This document shows, piece after piece, positions 22,947 to 35,023 of a stretch of 64,000 nucleotides of DNA. The stretch spans positions 113,624-177,623 of the forward strand of contig MU401522.1 in assembly GCA_022579005.1 (NCBI GenBank), in the 5' to 3' direction. The notes under the pieces were generated by a model that was given only the letters and a program-made list of their open reading frames with translations, was not told where the DNA came from and did not search any database. Positions within the stretch are counted from its first letter, which is position 1. Each line of letters begins with the position of its first letter. The stretch comes from Poronia punctata. Its lineage: Eukaryota; Ascomycota; Sordariomycetes; Xylariales; Xylariaceae. The translations under genes and the position numbers were made by a program.

Positions 22947-25463
22947 ATGGGGATGACCGATGTATCGGCGGGAGTTGATGACGAGCCAATGTCAGATGGG
23001 CCACGGAATCGCTCTGGGGTCGAGCCTGAACCAGATCCTGCAATCCCCGCTGCGAAACCGAAGCGTCGACTTGTGCCTCAACTCATAGAGGAAACCACCA
23101 GATCTAATTTCGCCGAGAAGCAGCAGCAAAAAGAACCGCTGCATACGAACGATACCACCTCTACTGCCTTCCACGGGGTCGCTGACGGGAAAAATGTCCA
23201 ATGGGGCCCTATACCTTCTATAATAGTACCCAAGACCGCTCCAACGGTCGGCGATTGCTCCGTGCAGAGCAGCGAACCTATCAATTCGAATGGCTCTCGG
23301 CCATTTACAAAACCCATTCGGCGATTTGCTCCTATTCCCATCGAGACCACATTCGACTCGTATAGGGTCGCGAATAAGAACTGCCGTCCACCTTTGCCCG
23401 AACCGACACCCGAGCCTTCACCTACTGTGCCACAATCTTCTAGCGTCACGCTCTCCTCGACTGCGAAATCAATTGGCCCTCACGCAACGCAGAATACGCA
23501 GAAAACGGATGATGAGAAGAAACCGACAAGGCGATTCGCCCCTCAATTGATTGAGACGACCAGAAGGGTCAGGCGCGCTGGACAAGATGGGCCGGCAACC
23601 AAACACATAGACAAAACAGACATAACGCCGGGTACCAATCATATTTATGCCCCGAAGCCGAAACGGAAACAAGGGACGCCGTGGCCCACAGGGACCAGCA
23701 CCAGCAATAACAATAATAATAATAATAATAACAGTAATGGCAATAATTTGGCACATGCAGCCCCTGGGGGCGATGGCGACGCTGTTGCGCGTTTCCTTGG
23801 GCCCCGTCGCCAGCGGTCCATAAAAGCTCACCCGAACACCCGAAGAGCTACGCGAACTAATTCCTACCAGCCTGAGCTCGACACTATATTGTCGTCTGAA
23901 TCGGGTAACTCGTCGGAAGACGAGGGTGTGGCCGCTACCGCGCTTAATTTAGGCGCCCCGGATCTGTCCGACACCCACAGTGACGGAAATGGAGACCCTT
24001 GGAGCAGTGGCAGCAATCGTGATTTGCGCGATCGGAGAGAGTCGTGCGACGAGGAATTCTCGGGTTATCTGCTTGGCATAGCGGCCCGAGAGGCCCATCG
24101 GCAACGGCAGCTAGAACAGGCCCTGTCTGCTTTCCCCAACGGGATGCCCCCCCAAGGTGTAGAACATTTTCTCGCCCGAGACAATTCAGAAGACGACATC
24201 CAAGTAGGAGACGACGAACCACCTCTACGCCACGGCCCTTCTCAATTGCTTCGTCGCAAGTCCACGGACCCGGGATGGGCCGTCAAAGAGATGCGCGCAC
24301 ACGCCGAGAGGTTGGCCAAAATGCGTGCAGAGACGTGTCTGAGCATCGACGACAATTCGGACCAGTACGAGATAACAACTCCGCCTGAAGATCCGCTTTG
24401 GACGACGATGGCACGACACGAGTCGCGTGACCTGAGCATGGGGAGCCCTAGCAGCCCATTTCTCTATGCTCAGACACCTGCGCTATGCACGAAGCTGCCG
24501 CTCCTGCACGAAAAGCCGTATACACCTCCGCCGTCGACCGGCATCTCTGCCAGCCCGTTCGGCGTTCCTTTTGCCGCCTTCCAGGCCGACGAGCCCGAAG
24601 ATGCAGAGCTGCTCAAAATGCGTCAGGCCGCGTCGCCGCCCATGCTTGGCACGGATCTCGTGTTCCGGATGTGTCCTAGTCCGCGCCATACCCGCATGGA
24701 ACCGAACCACCCTTACGCGCAGTTCGACCGACGCGAAGAAAGGAACCGCGACCCTTCGGGTGTCAGCGGTCTCTGGCACGGCTATTGCTCATCCCACGCT
24801 CAGAGGTTGGACACCCCCGGGCTGCAACCGCCCCACTTACTCCATACACCTGGCGTATGCCCCCCAACAGACCCCTTCTCCTCCGCCTTTGCTACCTCTG
24901 TCAATGGCAACGGAAGCGAGACACACAACCCCGCACCTACAGGGGATGACGAACCAACAGGCAGCGACCCCTCTCAGATTATTCCGGATCTTGACCACAG
25001 CCCCGGGAGAGGGGTGCAACAAGAGGACTGGGAAGAACGCGAACAAGCTATTCTAACCGAGTTTGATGATGCATTTGTGACGCAGGTGTTTAATTATTTA
25101 AGCTTAGGCTACCCGGCTACGGCACGTGCCTTTGATCACGAGCTCAGTAAGATCAGCGGTGTCGACGTGGAGGAGCTACGTAGAGAGGATACTCTCAAGA
25201 TTGGAAAGGGATTCATGCGCGAAATGGAGATAAGCCCGAGGACTGGTAGCATCGACAGCGGCACCGCCGACATGAGCGGAGATGAACACGCAGCGACATC
25301 GCTGCCGTACGAGAGAGGGCCACGTTGCAAACCGCCTCGGTGGGAAGCACTGAAACTGTATATCCACGAATGGGCACGGCAACACCCCGCCTTGAACTGC
25401 GATGATGATTCCGGCCCTCCCGCATGGGGCGTTCGGGCGCGACGAGGAAGTTGGGCGATATAA
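22947..25463 (+). CDS. Fungal-specific 838-aa protein with three RRFAPQLIET-type repeats and a LisH-like segment
   Basis: One uninterrupted frame from ATG at 22947 (MGMTDVSAGV) to TAA at 25463; an upstream in-frame GTG was not used. I do not know its function. The N-terminal quarter carries three copies of a P-x-R-R-[LF]-[VA]-P-x-x-I-E-[TE]-T motif near residues 37-52, 121-136 and 191-208, spaced by about 70-85 disordered residues. The third is followed by TDITPGTNHIYAPKPKRK, an Asn run near 252-264 and basic stretches. A central charged helix-prone part (REAHRQRQLEQAL, KEMRAHAERLAKMRAE) follows. Near residues 705-735, FVTQVFNYLSLGYPATARAFDHEL resembles a LisH dimerisation motif, and the C-terminus is acidic with LKLYIHEWARQHP. 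The layout suggests an adaptor, perhaps nuclear, that dimerises through its C-terminal part; this is inference. Confidence 0.85.
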   Translation: MGMTDVSAGVDDEPMSDGPRNRSGVEPEPDPAIPAAKPKRRLVPQLIEETTRSNFAEKQQQKEPLHTNDTTSTAFHGVADGKNVQWGPIPSIIVPKTAPTVGDCSVQSSEPINSNGSRPFTKPIRRFAPIPIETTFDSYRVANKNCRPPLPEPTPEPSPTVPQSSSVTLSSTAKSIGPHATQNTQKTDDEKKPTRRFAPQLIETTRRVRRAGQDGPATKHIDKTDITPGTNHIYAPKPKRKQGTPWPTGTSTSNNNNNNNNNSNGNNLAHAAPGGDGDAVARFLGPRRQRSIKAHPNTRRATRTNSYQPELDTILSSESGNSSEDEGVAATALNLGAPDLSDTHSDGNGDPWSSGSNRDLRDRRESCDEEFSGYLLGIAAREAHRQRQLEQALSAFPNGMPPQGVEHFLARDNSEDDIQVGDDEPPLRHGPSQLLRRKSTDPGWAVKEMRAHAERLAKMRAETCLSIDDNSDQYEITTPPEDPLWTTMARHESRDLSMGSPSSPFLYAQTPALCTKLPLLHEKPYTPPPSTGISASPFGVPFAAFQADEPEDAELLKMRQAASPPMLGTDLVFRMCPSPRHTRMEPNHPYAQFDRREERNRDPSGVSGLWHGYCSSHAQRLDTPGLQPPHLLHTPGVCPPTDPFSSAFATSVNGNGSETHNPAPTGDDEPTGSDPSQIIPDLDHSPGRGVQQEDWEEREQAILTEFDDAFVTQVFNYLSLGYPATARAFDHELSKISGVDVEELRREDTLKIGKGFMREMEISPRTGSIDSGTADMSGDEHAATSLPYERGPRCKPPRWEALKLYIHEWARQHPALNCDDDSGPPAWGVRARRGSWAI

Positions 25464-26868
25464 AAAGTATTACCCTACCATATTTTCATGTCTCCACACA
25501 CAGTGCTGGCGCCTTCTACTCTTACTTGGGCATAGCGTTGTTCATTTATCTACATATTCACACGTACTTTAGACGAGCGGGTTGTCCGCTACTACGCATA
25601 GATGAGGGTTATATTTCTTGCCCCAACCAAGGGTTCAAATTTTTCGGCATGCATAAGTTAGCCACGGACTTTTATCACAATCTACCGCTATCAAACAAGA
25701 CACCAACTCCATAAAACCATAACCCCATGCAAAGGATGACTCCACGACCTAGACCCCGACTCCAAGAGAGGAGTTTTTCAAATTGTTTTTGCGTTGTCGT
25801 TGGGAACCTTTTTACTGTCGAAAACTGGAGCTGGACGAAGCAGCGGATACTGCGATCCACAGTCTTTACATGTTTTAAAGCGAGTTGGCGCATGTGCTGA
25901 GATCTAGAATGCTGATCACGCGAGGTCATAACAACCAGGTCCAAGGCCCGGGAACGTCTCCATCGCCAATCATTCAGGCGGGGTAGGTGCACTTCAGCTC
26001 GTCCTCTGTACCACCTTCCCCAACCACCAGGGGACGTCCAGTCGTCTTAGTGCATACTGTGTGACCGGGAACAGTAGCAGGAATCAATACATGACATTTA
26101 CGACCGAATGGAACCGCCAACAAAACCCCGACCCATTGCCGATAAATATTCTAGAACACCAGTGCCGGCAGGCTAGACCGGCTCGCGTACGTCGGCACTT
26201 GATAAAAATATTTATTCGAGTATATTTGCATAATAGCCTCGAGCGGTCGGCTCGCCGCGGACCATAATATCCGGTCTCCGGCCCATACTTGCCTGCATCT
26301 GTGTTGAGACGCTGACGACTTGAGAGGGTCAAGGAAAAGGACATTGCTGACGATGCTCCAAGCGGGGTAATGGGAGCAATCCCACACCGAGTTTTTGGGT
26401 CGTCAGAGCCTGATGATTTTCTAAGCGTCTACTAGATCCGTGCGCTACGACCAAAAGGTCGGCGCAGACAAAAGTGTCGGGTTTATGGTGCGGGGAAGTA
26501 AGAGGCAGACCGGGGGCCCTGGCCTCATGAGATTAGACTGAACCCTGGGATGATTGACCTGGGATGATTGACCTGGGATGATTGACCTGGGATGATTGGA
26601 ACAGGCGACGAAGAGGAGGTATGATGCGACGACGGTGTGGGTTAGATTCCATGACACGGTTGAGATATATGCCAGATGGCAGCGTATAAGTAGGCCCCGC
26701 CGCCGGTGGTCTGCCGAAGCTAAGAGAACGCCACTGCCACCAGTTCATCAGATCTAGATCGCCAAGAGGGAATCTTGTGGTTCGCTTATATTATAGTTCT
26801 GACTTGGTTGGATTCTTTCCCGTCAGCACTACCCCCCCTCCCCCCATTAAGCCGTGGTGGATAGGGAG
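25464..26868. other. Intergenic: 3' flank of the 838-aa gene and carboxypeptidase promoter
   Basis: No gene is supported. A 14-bp tandem repeat lies at 26544-26598, about 270 bp upstream of the carboxypeptidase start codon. A C-rich tract lies just before that start at 26830-26846. Confidence 0.6.
26544..26598 (+). repeat. Minisatellite, four copies of CCTGGGATGATTGA
   Basis: Three perfect 14-bp units and a fourth lacking its last base, head to tail. It lies in the upstream region of the carboxypeptidase gene. Too short and without spacers to be anything other than a simple tandem repeat. Confidence 0.95.
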
Positions 26869-29134
26869 ATGCCGTCGACGATAGCGAATCTCTTCCTCCG
26901 GGCCCTCGGCCTCACGGCAGGGTGTCTGGCCCCCTCCGCCCTAGCCCAGTTCCCCCCAAAGCCCGAGGGCGTGACGGTTCTCGAGTCGAAATTCGGCAAT
27001 GGCGTCACCATCAGTTATAAAGAGGTACGTATCTAGACCCTTTGACCACCTAGTCACCTAGGTACATCCCTTCTGCGCCGTCTTCACCTGATTGCAAGTC
27101 GTTCCCCGCTAATCCAATAACACCATAGCCCGGCATATGTGAGACGACAGAAGGTGTCAAATCATACGCTGGTTATATTCACCTCCCACCTGGTACCCTC
27201 GAGGACTTGGGCGAGAAGCAAGACTATCCTATCAACACATTCTTCTGGTTCTTCGAGGCCCGTGAGGACCCCGAGAACGCGCCGTTATCTATATGGCTTA
27301 ATGGCGGGCCTGGGAGCTCCTCGCTTCTGGGGTTGTTCATAGAAAATGGCCCTTGCTATGTTAATTCCGACTCGAACTCGACCTCAATAAACGAGTGGTC
27401 CTGGAATAAGGAGGGTAAGTTATTTTCGGCCTGTGCCTATCGTGACCAGTCACGATAACGGTGTCCCCCGGGCAAGTGAAGCCGCCAAGTTGATGTGAAT
27501 ACTAACACTGTACAGTGAACATGCTTTATATAGAGCAGCCTGTACAGACTGGCTTCTCGTACGACTCGTTGAGGAACTACACATACGATCTTCTATCGGG
27601 AAAGACCACTCCGCTTGAACCTTCGGATCCGGTTCCCGAGCAGAACACAACACTGCTCGTCGGTACCTACCCAAGCAGGGATAGCAACAGAACGTCGCTG
27701 GGGAGTCAGAATGCTGCCATAGCCCTGTGGCACTTTGCGCAGACCTGGTTCCAAGAATTCCCGGGTTATCACCCGAAGGACTCTCGGCTCAGCCTAGCGA
27801 CAGAGTCGTACGGAGGACGATTCGGCCCGGCCATCTTCACTCTGTTTGAGGAGCAGAACAAGAAGATAGCCAATGGCTCATGGAGCGGGGCCGAGGGCAC
27901 CAACTTCTCCCTGACCCTGGACACACTTGTCCTCATAAACGCGTGCGTCGATCGCAAGATCATGTACCCCTTCCACCCTCACATAGCGTACAACAACACA
28001 TACGGCATAAAAGCCGTCAACGAAACCATCTACCTCAGCATGGTGGACGCCTGGGAGCGCGAGGGCGGTTGTCGCGACCAGCTTACACACTGCCACGAGG
28101 TAGCAGCAGTTTACGACGCCGAGAACAAGGGAATCAATGCCACGGTGAACAGCATCTGCGCCACGGCCGAGAACTTTTGCAGCGACAAGGTGCGCGGCCC
28201 TTACCTGAAGTACTCGGGCCACAACTACTTCGACTTTGGTACTCTGGATCCAGACCCATTCCCAGAGTCTTTCTTCTACCTGTACCTCAACCAACCGCAC
28301 GTGCAGAAGGCGCTTGGCGTACCCCTGAACTACACATTTTCGTCGTCGCCGGCGGTCAAAACCGCCTTCCAGAGCATCGGTGACTACGGGCGAGACGGGT
28401 GGGTCGACGACCTAGCGTATTTGCTCGACAACGGCGTTAAAGTGCACTTAATGTACGGAGATCGTGACTACGCGTGCAACTGGCTCGGCGGCGAGGCCGT
28501 AAGCTTGGCTGTCAATTACACGCATACAGAAAAGTTTCACGCCGCCGGATACACGGACATCGTGATCAACGAAACGTACGTAGGCGGCCAGGTACGACAG
28601 CACGGCAACTTCTCGTATTCGCGCATATATGAGGCTGGCCACGAGGTGCCGTCGTACCAGCCCGAGGCATCATACAAGATGTTCGTGCGGGCGTTGACCA
28701 ACAAGGACATCGCCACCGGCACCCTTGACGTAGCAGACAACCAGGACTACACCACCGAAGGCCTCTCGGACACCTGGGAGATCAAGAACCTGGACCCGGT
28801 CGATCCAGTCCACTGGTGCTTCTTGTATAATTCCGGAGATACGTGCACCGAGGAGCAGTTGAGCAAGATCCGTGATGGCTCTGCTGTGATTATCAGTGGT
28901 ATTTACAAGGATGCCAACTCGACCAAGCTCTTCCCTGAGATGTTTAAAGATGTTGATGACGGCGACGACAGCGGTGGGCGGGATGGTTCAGGCCCTTCGC
29001 CTACGTCGGGGGACGGTCCTGAGCCGACCGAGAGCGGCTCCGCTGCGAGCTCCTTGGTGGACTCTGGGGTCCTGGCTTGGAATATCGGTCTCTGGACTTC
29101 GATGGCCGTCTTGGCAAATGCCTTATTCGCATAG
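26869..29134 (+). CDS. Secreted serine carboxypeptidase (peptidase family S10), probably GPI-anchored
   Basis: Three exons (26869-27024, 27129-27414, 27516-29134) give 686 aa. The protein removes C-terminal residues from peptides, in the cell wall, vacuole or outside. A signal peptide ([15 protein letters not shown], ending about ALAQ) is followed by the substrate-binding NGGPGSSS at 111-117, the catalytic Ser in TESYGG (residue 245), Asp in [13 protein letters not shown] (462-465) and His in EAGHEVPSY (523). Many N-x-S/T sites suit secretion. After the catalytic domain comes a Ser/Gly/Pro/Asp-rich spacer and a hydrophobic end ([21 protein letters not shown] minus its last residues is enough to span a membrane), as in GPI-anchored proteases. 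A 14-bp minisatellite lies upstream. It converges with the acyltransferase-like gene. Confidence 0.93.
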
Positions 29135-29471
29135 AGGAGGAGTGTGTCGTCGGGTACATCTTTTCGGTTTATCAGCGCATACCCCATGAGTAGAAGTATA
29201 TAAAGGTGATTTTGGTGATGAATAATACCCACTGCTTTTCGAGGCAGATGCCAAAAGATGATGTGCACTTTTTACTTTTCAATTAGTCAAGTCACTTGCA
29301 TATTAGCATATTAGCCTTGTGATCCTAGGACCAAGGTTAAAAGAACATGGATACCCAAACTTGGAAATTTGTCCAGAGTTTTATATAAGCAATAAAGCAA
29401 AGATGTAATCTACCCCAGAATATCATGAATCTCGCCGCCCCGGTCATGCTAGTCTAGTAGACAATTATATA
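29135..29471. terminator. Short intergenic space between two convergent genes
   Basis: This 337-bp interval must contain the 3' ends of the carboxypeptidase (plus) and the acyltransferase-like gene (minus). It is AT-rich, with AATAAA-like words (CAATAAAGC near 29389), and it has no open frame of interest. Confidence 0.5.
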
Positions 29472-30642
29472 TTATGAACTTGGAAACGAAATCAACACCT
29501 CTTCCCGAACTTCTGTCGGCCTCCCAAATGTAACTTTGGCCTTCCTATCAGTCAAATCCATAACAATAGTAAAAAGCGTCTCGGCCCGCGAAATACCCTC
29601 CTGTCTCCGATTGATAGAAGCAGGATATCCCTGCGTATCACTTAAAACCGACACCAAATCATCCAGCGTCGTCACTTTCTTCCCCCCTCCTCCCAACCCA
29701 TCCGTCAACTCCCTAACGCGCACAAGTCTAGCAGGCGAATCTTCCAACCAAGGCGGTGCATCCTCCACATCGACATCATCATCAAGAATAAAATGATTGG
29801 TATGACACACCCGACCCATCTCATCCATGGGTATCTCCCTGATCCATTTACTCGTACACTCTAACCCGACACATCCGTCCGGATCTCCTATCAGTATATG
29901 TCCACTCCCTGCAAGTCCCGTCGCTTTCAACGCCTCGACGGCCGCGACACGCGAGGTGGATTCGAGGACTTTTCGTAGCGCGAAATGCACGGGGAGACGG
30001 GCGCGGTCGACACCGCGACATTTGAGGGCGTTGAGACAACAGCCTACGCCGTGGGCGTTTAGGCCGATTTTACCGATTATACCTGCTTCTGTGACCATTG
30101 AGAAATCCGCTTTCTTCTCAGAAGAAGAAGAAGAAGAAGAGGATACGTGACAGATTATCAGATTCTCTCCTTGGTCTATTTCCCAATCCCAATTCTGGCC
30201 CAGGAAAGATGAAAATGATGATGATGATGATGATGAAGATGATGATGAAGATAACAAGCCTATACTTGTACATCCGTCATCAAACAATCCAAAGGCGATT
30301 TCTGTCCGGACATTAAGCGCTAATATGTCGAGAAAGTCGACTCCTGCACCGTGTGCGATCCCGCGGATTTCGGAAAGATATGAAGGGGCTAGTGTCTCGA
30401 GGGGGGTTATGTATTTGGCTGCTTCGACGAGGACCGAGGACCAGGGGAGGGAACAGGTTTGTGAGAACATTCGGGTGTAGAAGGTTATGGAGGAGAGGAT
30501 TCGGGTTTTGGCGAGGGAGCCGTGGGTTTTGCCTATCTGTGAAAGGGTTTGGGGGTGATGAGTTTTAACTGGGTGTCGTGGTGTTGAGGTTTGACGGTAT
30601 GCATACCTCGTATGGCGTTCCGCTGCATTTGATTTCTAGCAT
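29472..30642 (-). CDS. Penicillin acyltransferase-like NTN hydrolase (peptidase C45 family)
   Basis: Two exons, 30607-30642 and 29472-30536, give 366 aa; the 70-nt intron begins GTATGC and ends CACAG. The first exon encodes only MLEIKCSGTPYE, and the joined IGKTHG matches the start of isopenicillin N acyltransferase-type enzymes. Cys101 in DDGCTS is the expected autocatalytic nucleophile after cleavage of the Gly-Cys bond. Further family blocks are LGQNWDWE, TEAGIIGKIGLNAHGVG, and HTNHF. Two Ser homopolymers of 8-12 residues, encoded by TCA and TCT microsatellites, interrupt the protein just after the nucleophile and again about 35 residues later. No pcbAB or pcbC gene is present, so penicillin synthesis is not implied; members of this family hydrolyse various amides. 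Substrate is unknown. Confidence 0.88.
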
Positions 30643-32624
30643 TGTTAAATATCCCACGATTTTGCTCTGGTTTTGATATCTTGGTTGGATGTACAAACTT
30701 GGGTCTTTTTACTTTGGTAGTTTCTTGACTGAGGTATCTAATATCTCCGCAAAGACTCGTGCATTTGTAATAGGAAAGCTCGGGATAGCTACCTTACGGT
30801 CCTTACTAACCTTCCTTTCCCCCTCCCCGCACCGGCAACGGCAGCGGCAGCGGGAAAAATGGCCGACTTATCATTTGAACCCCTCAAACAAACCCGAGTC
30901 TTATCGGTCTTCTTTTATGAAGCTGCTTTATTTGAGAATTTGTTTTTGAACGCCACATAAAACGCCATTCTAAGGTAGCCACGAGATTCTTCCCCATGTG
31001 CCTGCTTTACCCCACGTTTTTGCAAATTGGTAGATCATCCTTCCTTCTCTTCATCATCTGTCCCAGAGACGGGGAAATCAATCCACTTGAATGCATGTAC
31101 AAGACAGAAAACGGTCTACCTCTTTTCAATTTTGCAAGCATTAAACCTAAGAGGTATGTACGAGTATGTACGCAAGTTAAAACCATAAGTACACGATTAG
31201 ACACCTACCGGTGCCCGTTGTTATTTTGCTGAAACGACGTCATGGTTCATGGAGGGAGATTTGCGCTAAGTACATGTATGTATGTATGTAATCCCAACGC
31301 TTTTGTTTCAGATGTCATGCATCATAAAAGCGAGAAATTTCTATATAAATAAAGTGACTTTGCACACAGGACTAATTCATCACCAGTGTATATCCCTCTT
31401 TTATGTTTTACATGATGCATGTTTCACTTCGGGTAGCGAGCGGGAAAGGGGGCGCGACACCTAATAATAACCCCGCCTGAGGTCAGCTCGGTTACTTACA
31501 CGTATTATTAACAAGTCCTGGATTTTACGTGAGCTGCCTGCGATCTTCTTAAGAAAGCAAGAATATCCGATGATTTGCAAGTTGGATGCATCCTACACCG
31601 ATGATACTAACACGTGTAGCTAGCTATATGATACCTACATCTCATCTAGGCTAACATCATCAAAGCCAGTATTAGAAGAATATAAACAGGCGGTCAATAT
31701 CTGTTGGGTTAGTTCCTCTCTCGGTCACACACATAGCATTAGCACAACACACAGCACAGCACAGCCAAGCGCAGCAGGCAGGCAGTACTCGTATGCAATT
31801 GTCCTACGAGTTACACAATTCGTCCCACCGTCGCTTAGACTAAACAGGACTAGCAGCAACGTCCCTTAATTCCCCCACTGGTGACTGTTGAGATCACAAG
31901 CCGAAACGGGCAACAGGTGCCTACCCGTCGGCCTATCAGGGCGAAGGTACCGATCTCGATTGGTGCCTGGTATTCGAATTTCGTGCAGGAGACCCCATGC
32001 CGAGCCTCTGGGCAGTGTGGGAAGTGGGAAGGAAGTGCCGTTGTCCAACCCCCATCTGACCTCATCATTCAGGATCGACCATTTCCCCCGTCATCATCGT
32101 AGGCAGGCAGGGTAGGCTGTTACTACCTCATGTCTCTTTTGGGGGGCCAGCTCGAGGGAACGGCATAAGGGGCGACCTGTCCCCTTATGGGAAGGCAATG
32201 CCGCAGTGGTAGCCTGTCTGAGCCCCGTAGGTAATCCCTCGTATCAACTGCGTGTCGCGAAGTTGGAGTCCTCCTTCTAAGTTCTATCTACTTTTGAATT
32301 TTGAAGTTTTGCGAATTTGAATGAATTTGTACTGGAAAGTTGTTGACGGCTTATCTCATCCCAGCTCCAGGACCTTGTGATATAGTTTTAATTTTAGCTT
32401 GTTCTAAATATTTGTCTGGGCGTACATTTCTTACGAGGCACGCTGCGTGGACAATTCCGAGTTGTGCTCGACGGCAGTTCCCGTGGCCTAATCCAACCCA
32501 CCTCGACCAGATCACACGGCATCGCCACAGCCTTCTAGGGCAATACGATATTACGATATCTCGACTCATCGCCGCCTGTTATAATTAATAAGAACCTGGA
32601 CCGACGTCCCCAACGGTTGTCAAG
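30643..32624. other. Intergenic between divergent acyltransferase-like and App1-like genes
   Basis: Nearly 2 kb without a supported gene; it should contain both promoters. Features seen are a GTAT tetranucleotide run near 31274-31290 and CACAGCACAGC-type repeats near 31750-31765. Confidence 0.6.
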
Positions 32625-33989
32625 ATGGTTTTCCCACTCCTTTTCGCGTCTACGCTCGAGATGCAAGAATATACACGGAAAGAGCGAGGCTTTGGGGAGA
32701 CTGAGAAAGATCTCCCCGGAAGTATCACCAAGATCACATCAAAGTTTCCGGTTAGAGACAAGCTGTACGGTGCTCTTGCCCTCCTGGGCAATAAAAATCC
32801 CTGGCGCCGTTCTATTACAGCAGAGGATACAGTATGGCTCCTTGACAATACCGCCTACCGAAATGAGAGAACTGGTCGCTGGGAAGCCGAGTTTGTAGCC
32901 GCCATGTTCTCGCAGCATACATCCTGCACAGTTCTCGACGTAGTTACGACCGTGGCCAAGAAGATCGGGCTAGAAGACCATGACCCCGCCTACAAGACCC
33001 TCGAAGAACGCCTGTACCCCTTCCTGCAGTCTATCAAGCCGGCGACGCAGCTCGACGTGCTATACAAAGGACAGTCGCGTATGAGGCTAGGGCCTAGCGG
33101 GGTCAACGGTATCGCTAGCGAACTCAGGGCGTTACCCGGTGGGCGCGATGGCGAAGTCGTTACCACATCTGCCCGAGTGCCTCAGGGCGCGAACGGAATC
33201 CTCGAAATGAAAACTGTTTTCGCAGACGCCGAGGGTTGGGGAATCGTGTCCGGTAAGATCAAGTTTACTTGAAACCGGCGTATTAGTTATGCGATATTGG
33301 GGCTAACGCAGCGTAGACATTGACGACACCATCAAGATCACGCAAACCAGTGACCCCATAGGCATTCTTCGGACGACTTTCCTTGATGAGCCCCAGCCCG
33401 CACCCGGTATGCCCGAGCTGTACAAGCACATAAATTCCCTCCTAAGGGACACTTCTGCGTGGTTCTACTTATCAGCGTCGCCGTATAATCTCTATCCGTT
33501 CCTTCGCGAGTTTCGCGACCAGCACTTTCCGCACGGCACAATCATCCTGCGCGATTCTAGTTGGATGAGCGTCCAGGGGTTGCTGACCACCTTGACGCTG
33601 GGTACGGAAGAATATAAAGTGGACCGTCTGGAGAAGATGCATTCCTGGCTCCCGCGGAGGAAGATGATATTCATTGGCGACTCTACGCAGTCGGATCCCG
33701 AAGCCTACGGTGAAATGTGAGATTATAGATCAGCCGACAATTCCTTTACCCCCCTACGCGAGTTATCTTGCTGACTTTCTTGTGCTATAGTTATCGGAGA
33801 CATCCCGAATGGGTCAAAGTGATTCTCATTCGGAAGGTCGAGGATATAGCTGCCATCGGCATCGAGGACAAGAACGATCCCGAGCGTTTTGAGAAGGCTT
33901 TCAAGGACGTCCCACGTGAAGCCTGGCATGTGTTTTCGGATCCCGAGACGTGCAGGGAAGTTGTGGAGGCTGCTGTCTCCGGAAGCTAA
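32625..33989 (+). CDS. App1-like phosphatidate phosphatase (DUF2183 catalytic domain)
   Basis: Three exons (32625-33252, 33317-33716, 33791-33989) give 408 aa. The family dephosphorylates phosphatidic acid to diacylglycerol; yeast App1 acts at actin patches in endocytosis. The catalytic DIDDT (residues 210-214, a DxDxT phosphatase motif) is formed across intron 1 by joining G to AC. It is followed by the conserved blocks WFYLSASPYNLYPFLREF, IILRDSS and RRKMIFIGDSTQSDPEAY, then YRRHPEWVKVILIRKV in exon 3. The N-terminal 209 residues match the family's accessory region. The product is shorter than yeast App1 and lacks its long tail. Intron ends are GTAAGA...TAG and GTGAGA...TAG. Confidence 0.9.
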
Positions 33990-35023
33990 GCCTCACACAC
34001 ACGCCTATCACAGCTTGTGTCTAGTTGAGCTTATTTTTATGGAGTTTTGTTTTGCAAGGTTGGCCGGGACGGATTATGGATGATGTTCTTCTAGCTCTTG
34101 GCACTTTTTCCCTAAGGGCTTTGCCCCGCCTCATACCCTTTGCATGTGCAGGCGTTTGGAGAGATTAAACAGCCGGGGCATGATTGTATTTATTTTTCAT
34201 GTTTTCTGTGGTGGATTGTATAGTAGATGGATCGAAGATTTTGTGTATAAGGTAATATAGTCTTGTCGATAGGTACTTACATGTACCTGCGAGTTCTTCC
34301 ACCACGTTATTAACCCTATACTATACACCACCAACCCCGCCTTTCCAGGGTTCTCAGCGATTACGGCAGAAGCCACAGCCAAGATAAACGCGATTGTAAT
34401 GCATATGTGCAGTTACCTGGAAATTGGCATTTTTGTTGAAATTCTGCGAATATCTATAATAGCACGGAGTATGAAAGTAGTTGGGTAGAAACGTAGATAT
34501 ATTGACTTTATTCTAATAATTCGATATAGCTGTTGGCGAACCCGCCTCTTTGCCGCTCCGCTTGGATGCAGCTGGGCTAGTTGCTCAACGTCATACCTTA
34601 CCCGGTAGGTATCCGCGGCCACCGTTGCAGGAACGACGCCGATGCCATCATACTGATTTGACCAATGGACAAATCGGATTGGATGGAGGTTTGAGCGGTT
34701 CAGTCGGACATTAGGAATATTATTTGTAACATTTATGACCCCCTCGCTTGCCGGCGGCTCTTTTATAAAGGAATACAAGCCCCCACTGGTTGTGGTTCCG
34801 TCGCATCCTTTTACTTGGCTCATCCGTCTAGAATCAAGCTTTGGTGACTGAAGTGGGCAATCATAGCATTTACCAATTCCAATTGTCTATGATATTGTTT
34901 ACTAGTAGAATTCCATTCAGACTTCTTCGGTCATCCCCAAGATTAGAACTCCAATTGCGACCTTTGATCTGGTCCCCGGTTAGAAATCCCTCTCACCTCA
35001 TCATCCGCACAGGTGCATCTATA
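33990..35023. other. Intergenic: 3' flank of the App1-like gene and GST promoter
   Basis: No gene supported. A 136-codon frame on the minus strand at 34413-34823 is noted and rejected elsewhere. Confidence 0.55.

Noticed and set aside
26544..26598. CRISPR-like short repeats
   Set aside because: The 14-bp units are directly adjacent with no spacers, in a eukaryotic genome.
29472..30642. Penicillin biosynthesis cluster
   Set aside because: Only an acyltransferase-like gene is present; neither an ACV synthetase nor an isopenicillin N synthase gene lies in the window.
34413..34823. 136-codon frame on the minus strand with an ATG start
   Set aside because: No recognisable domain or splice context, and it occupies the likely promoter of the glutathione S-transferase gene. 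It could be revisited with transcript data.
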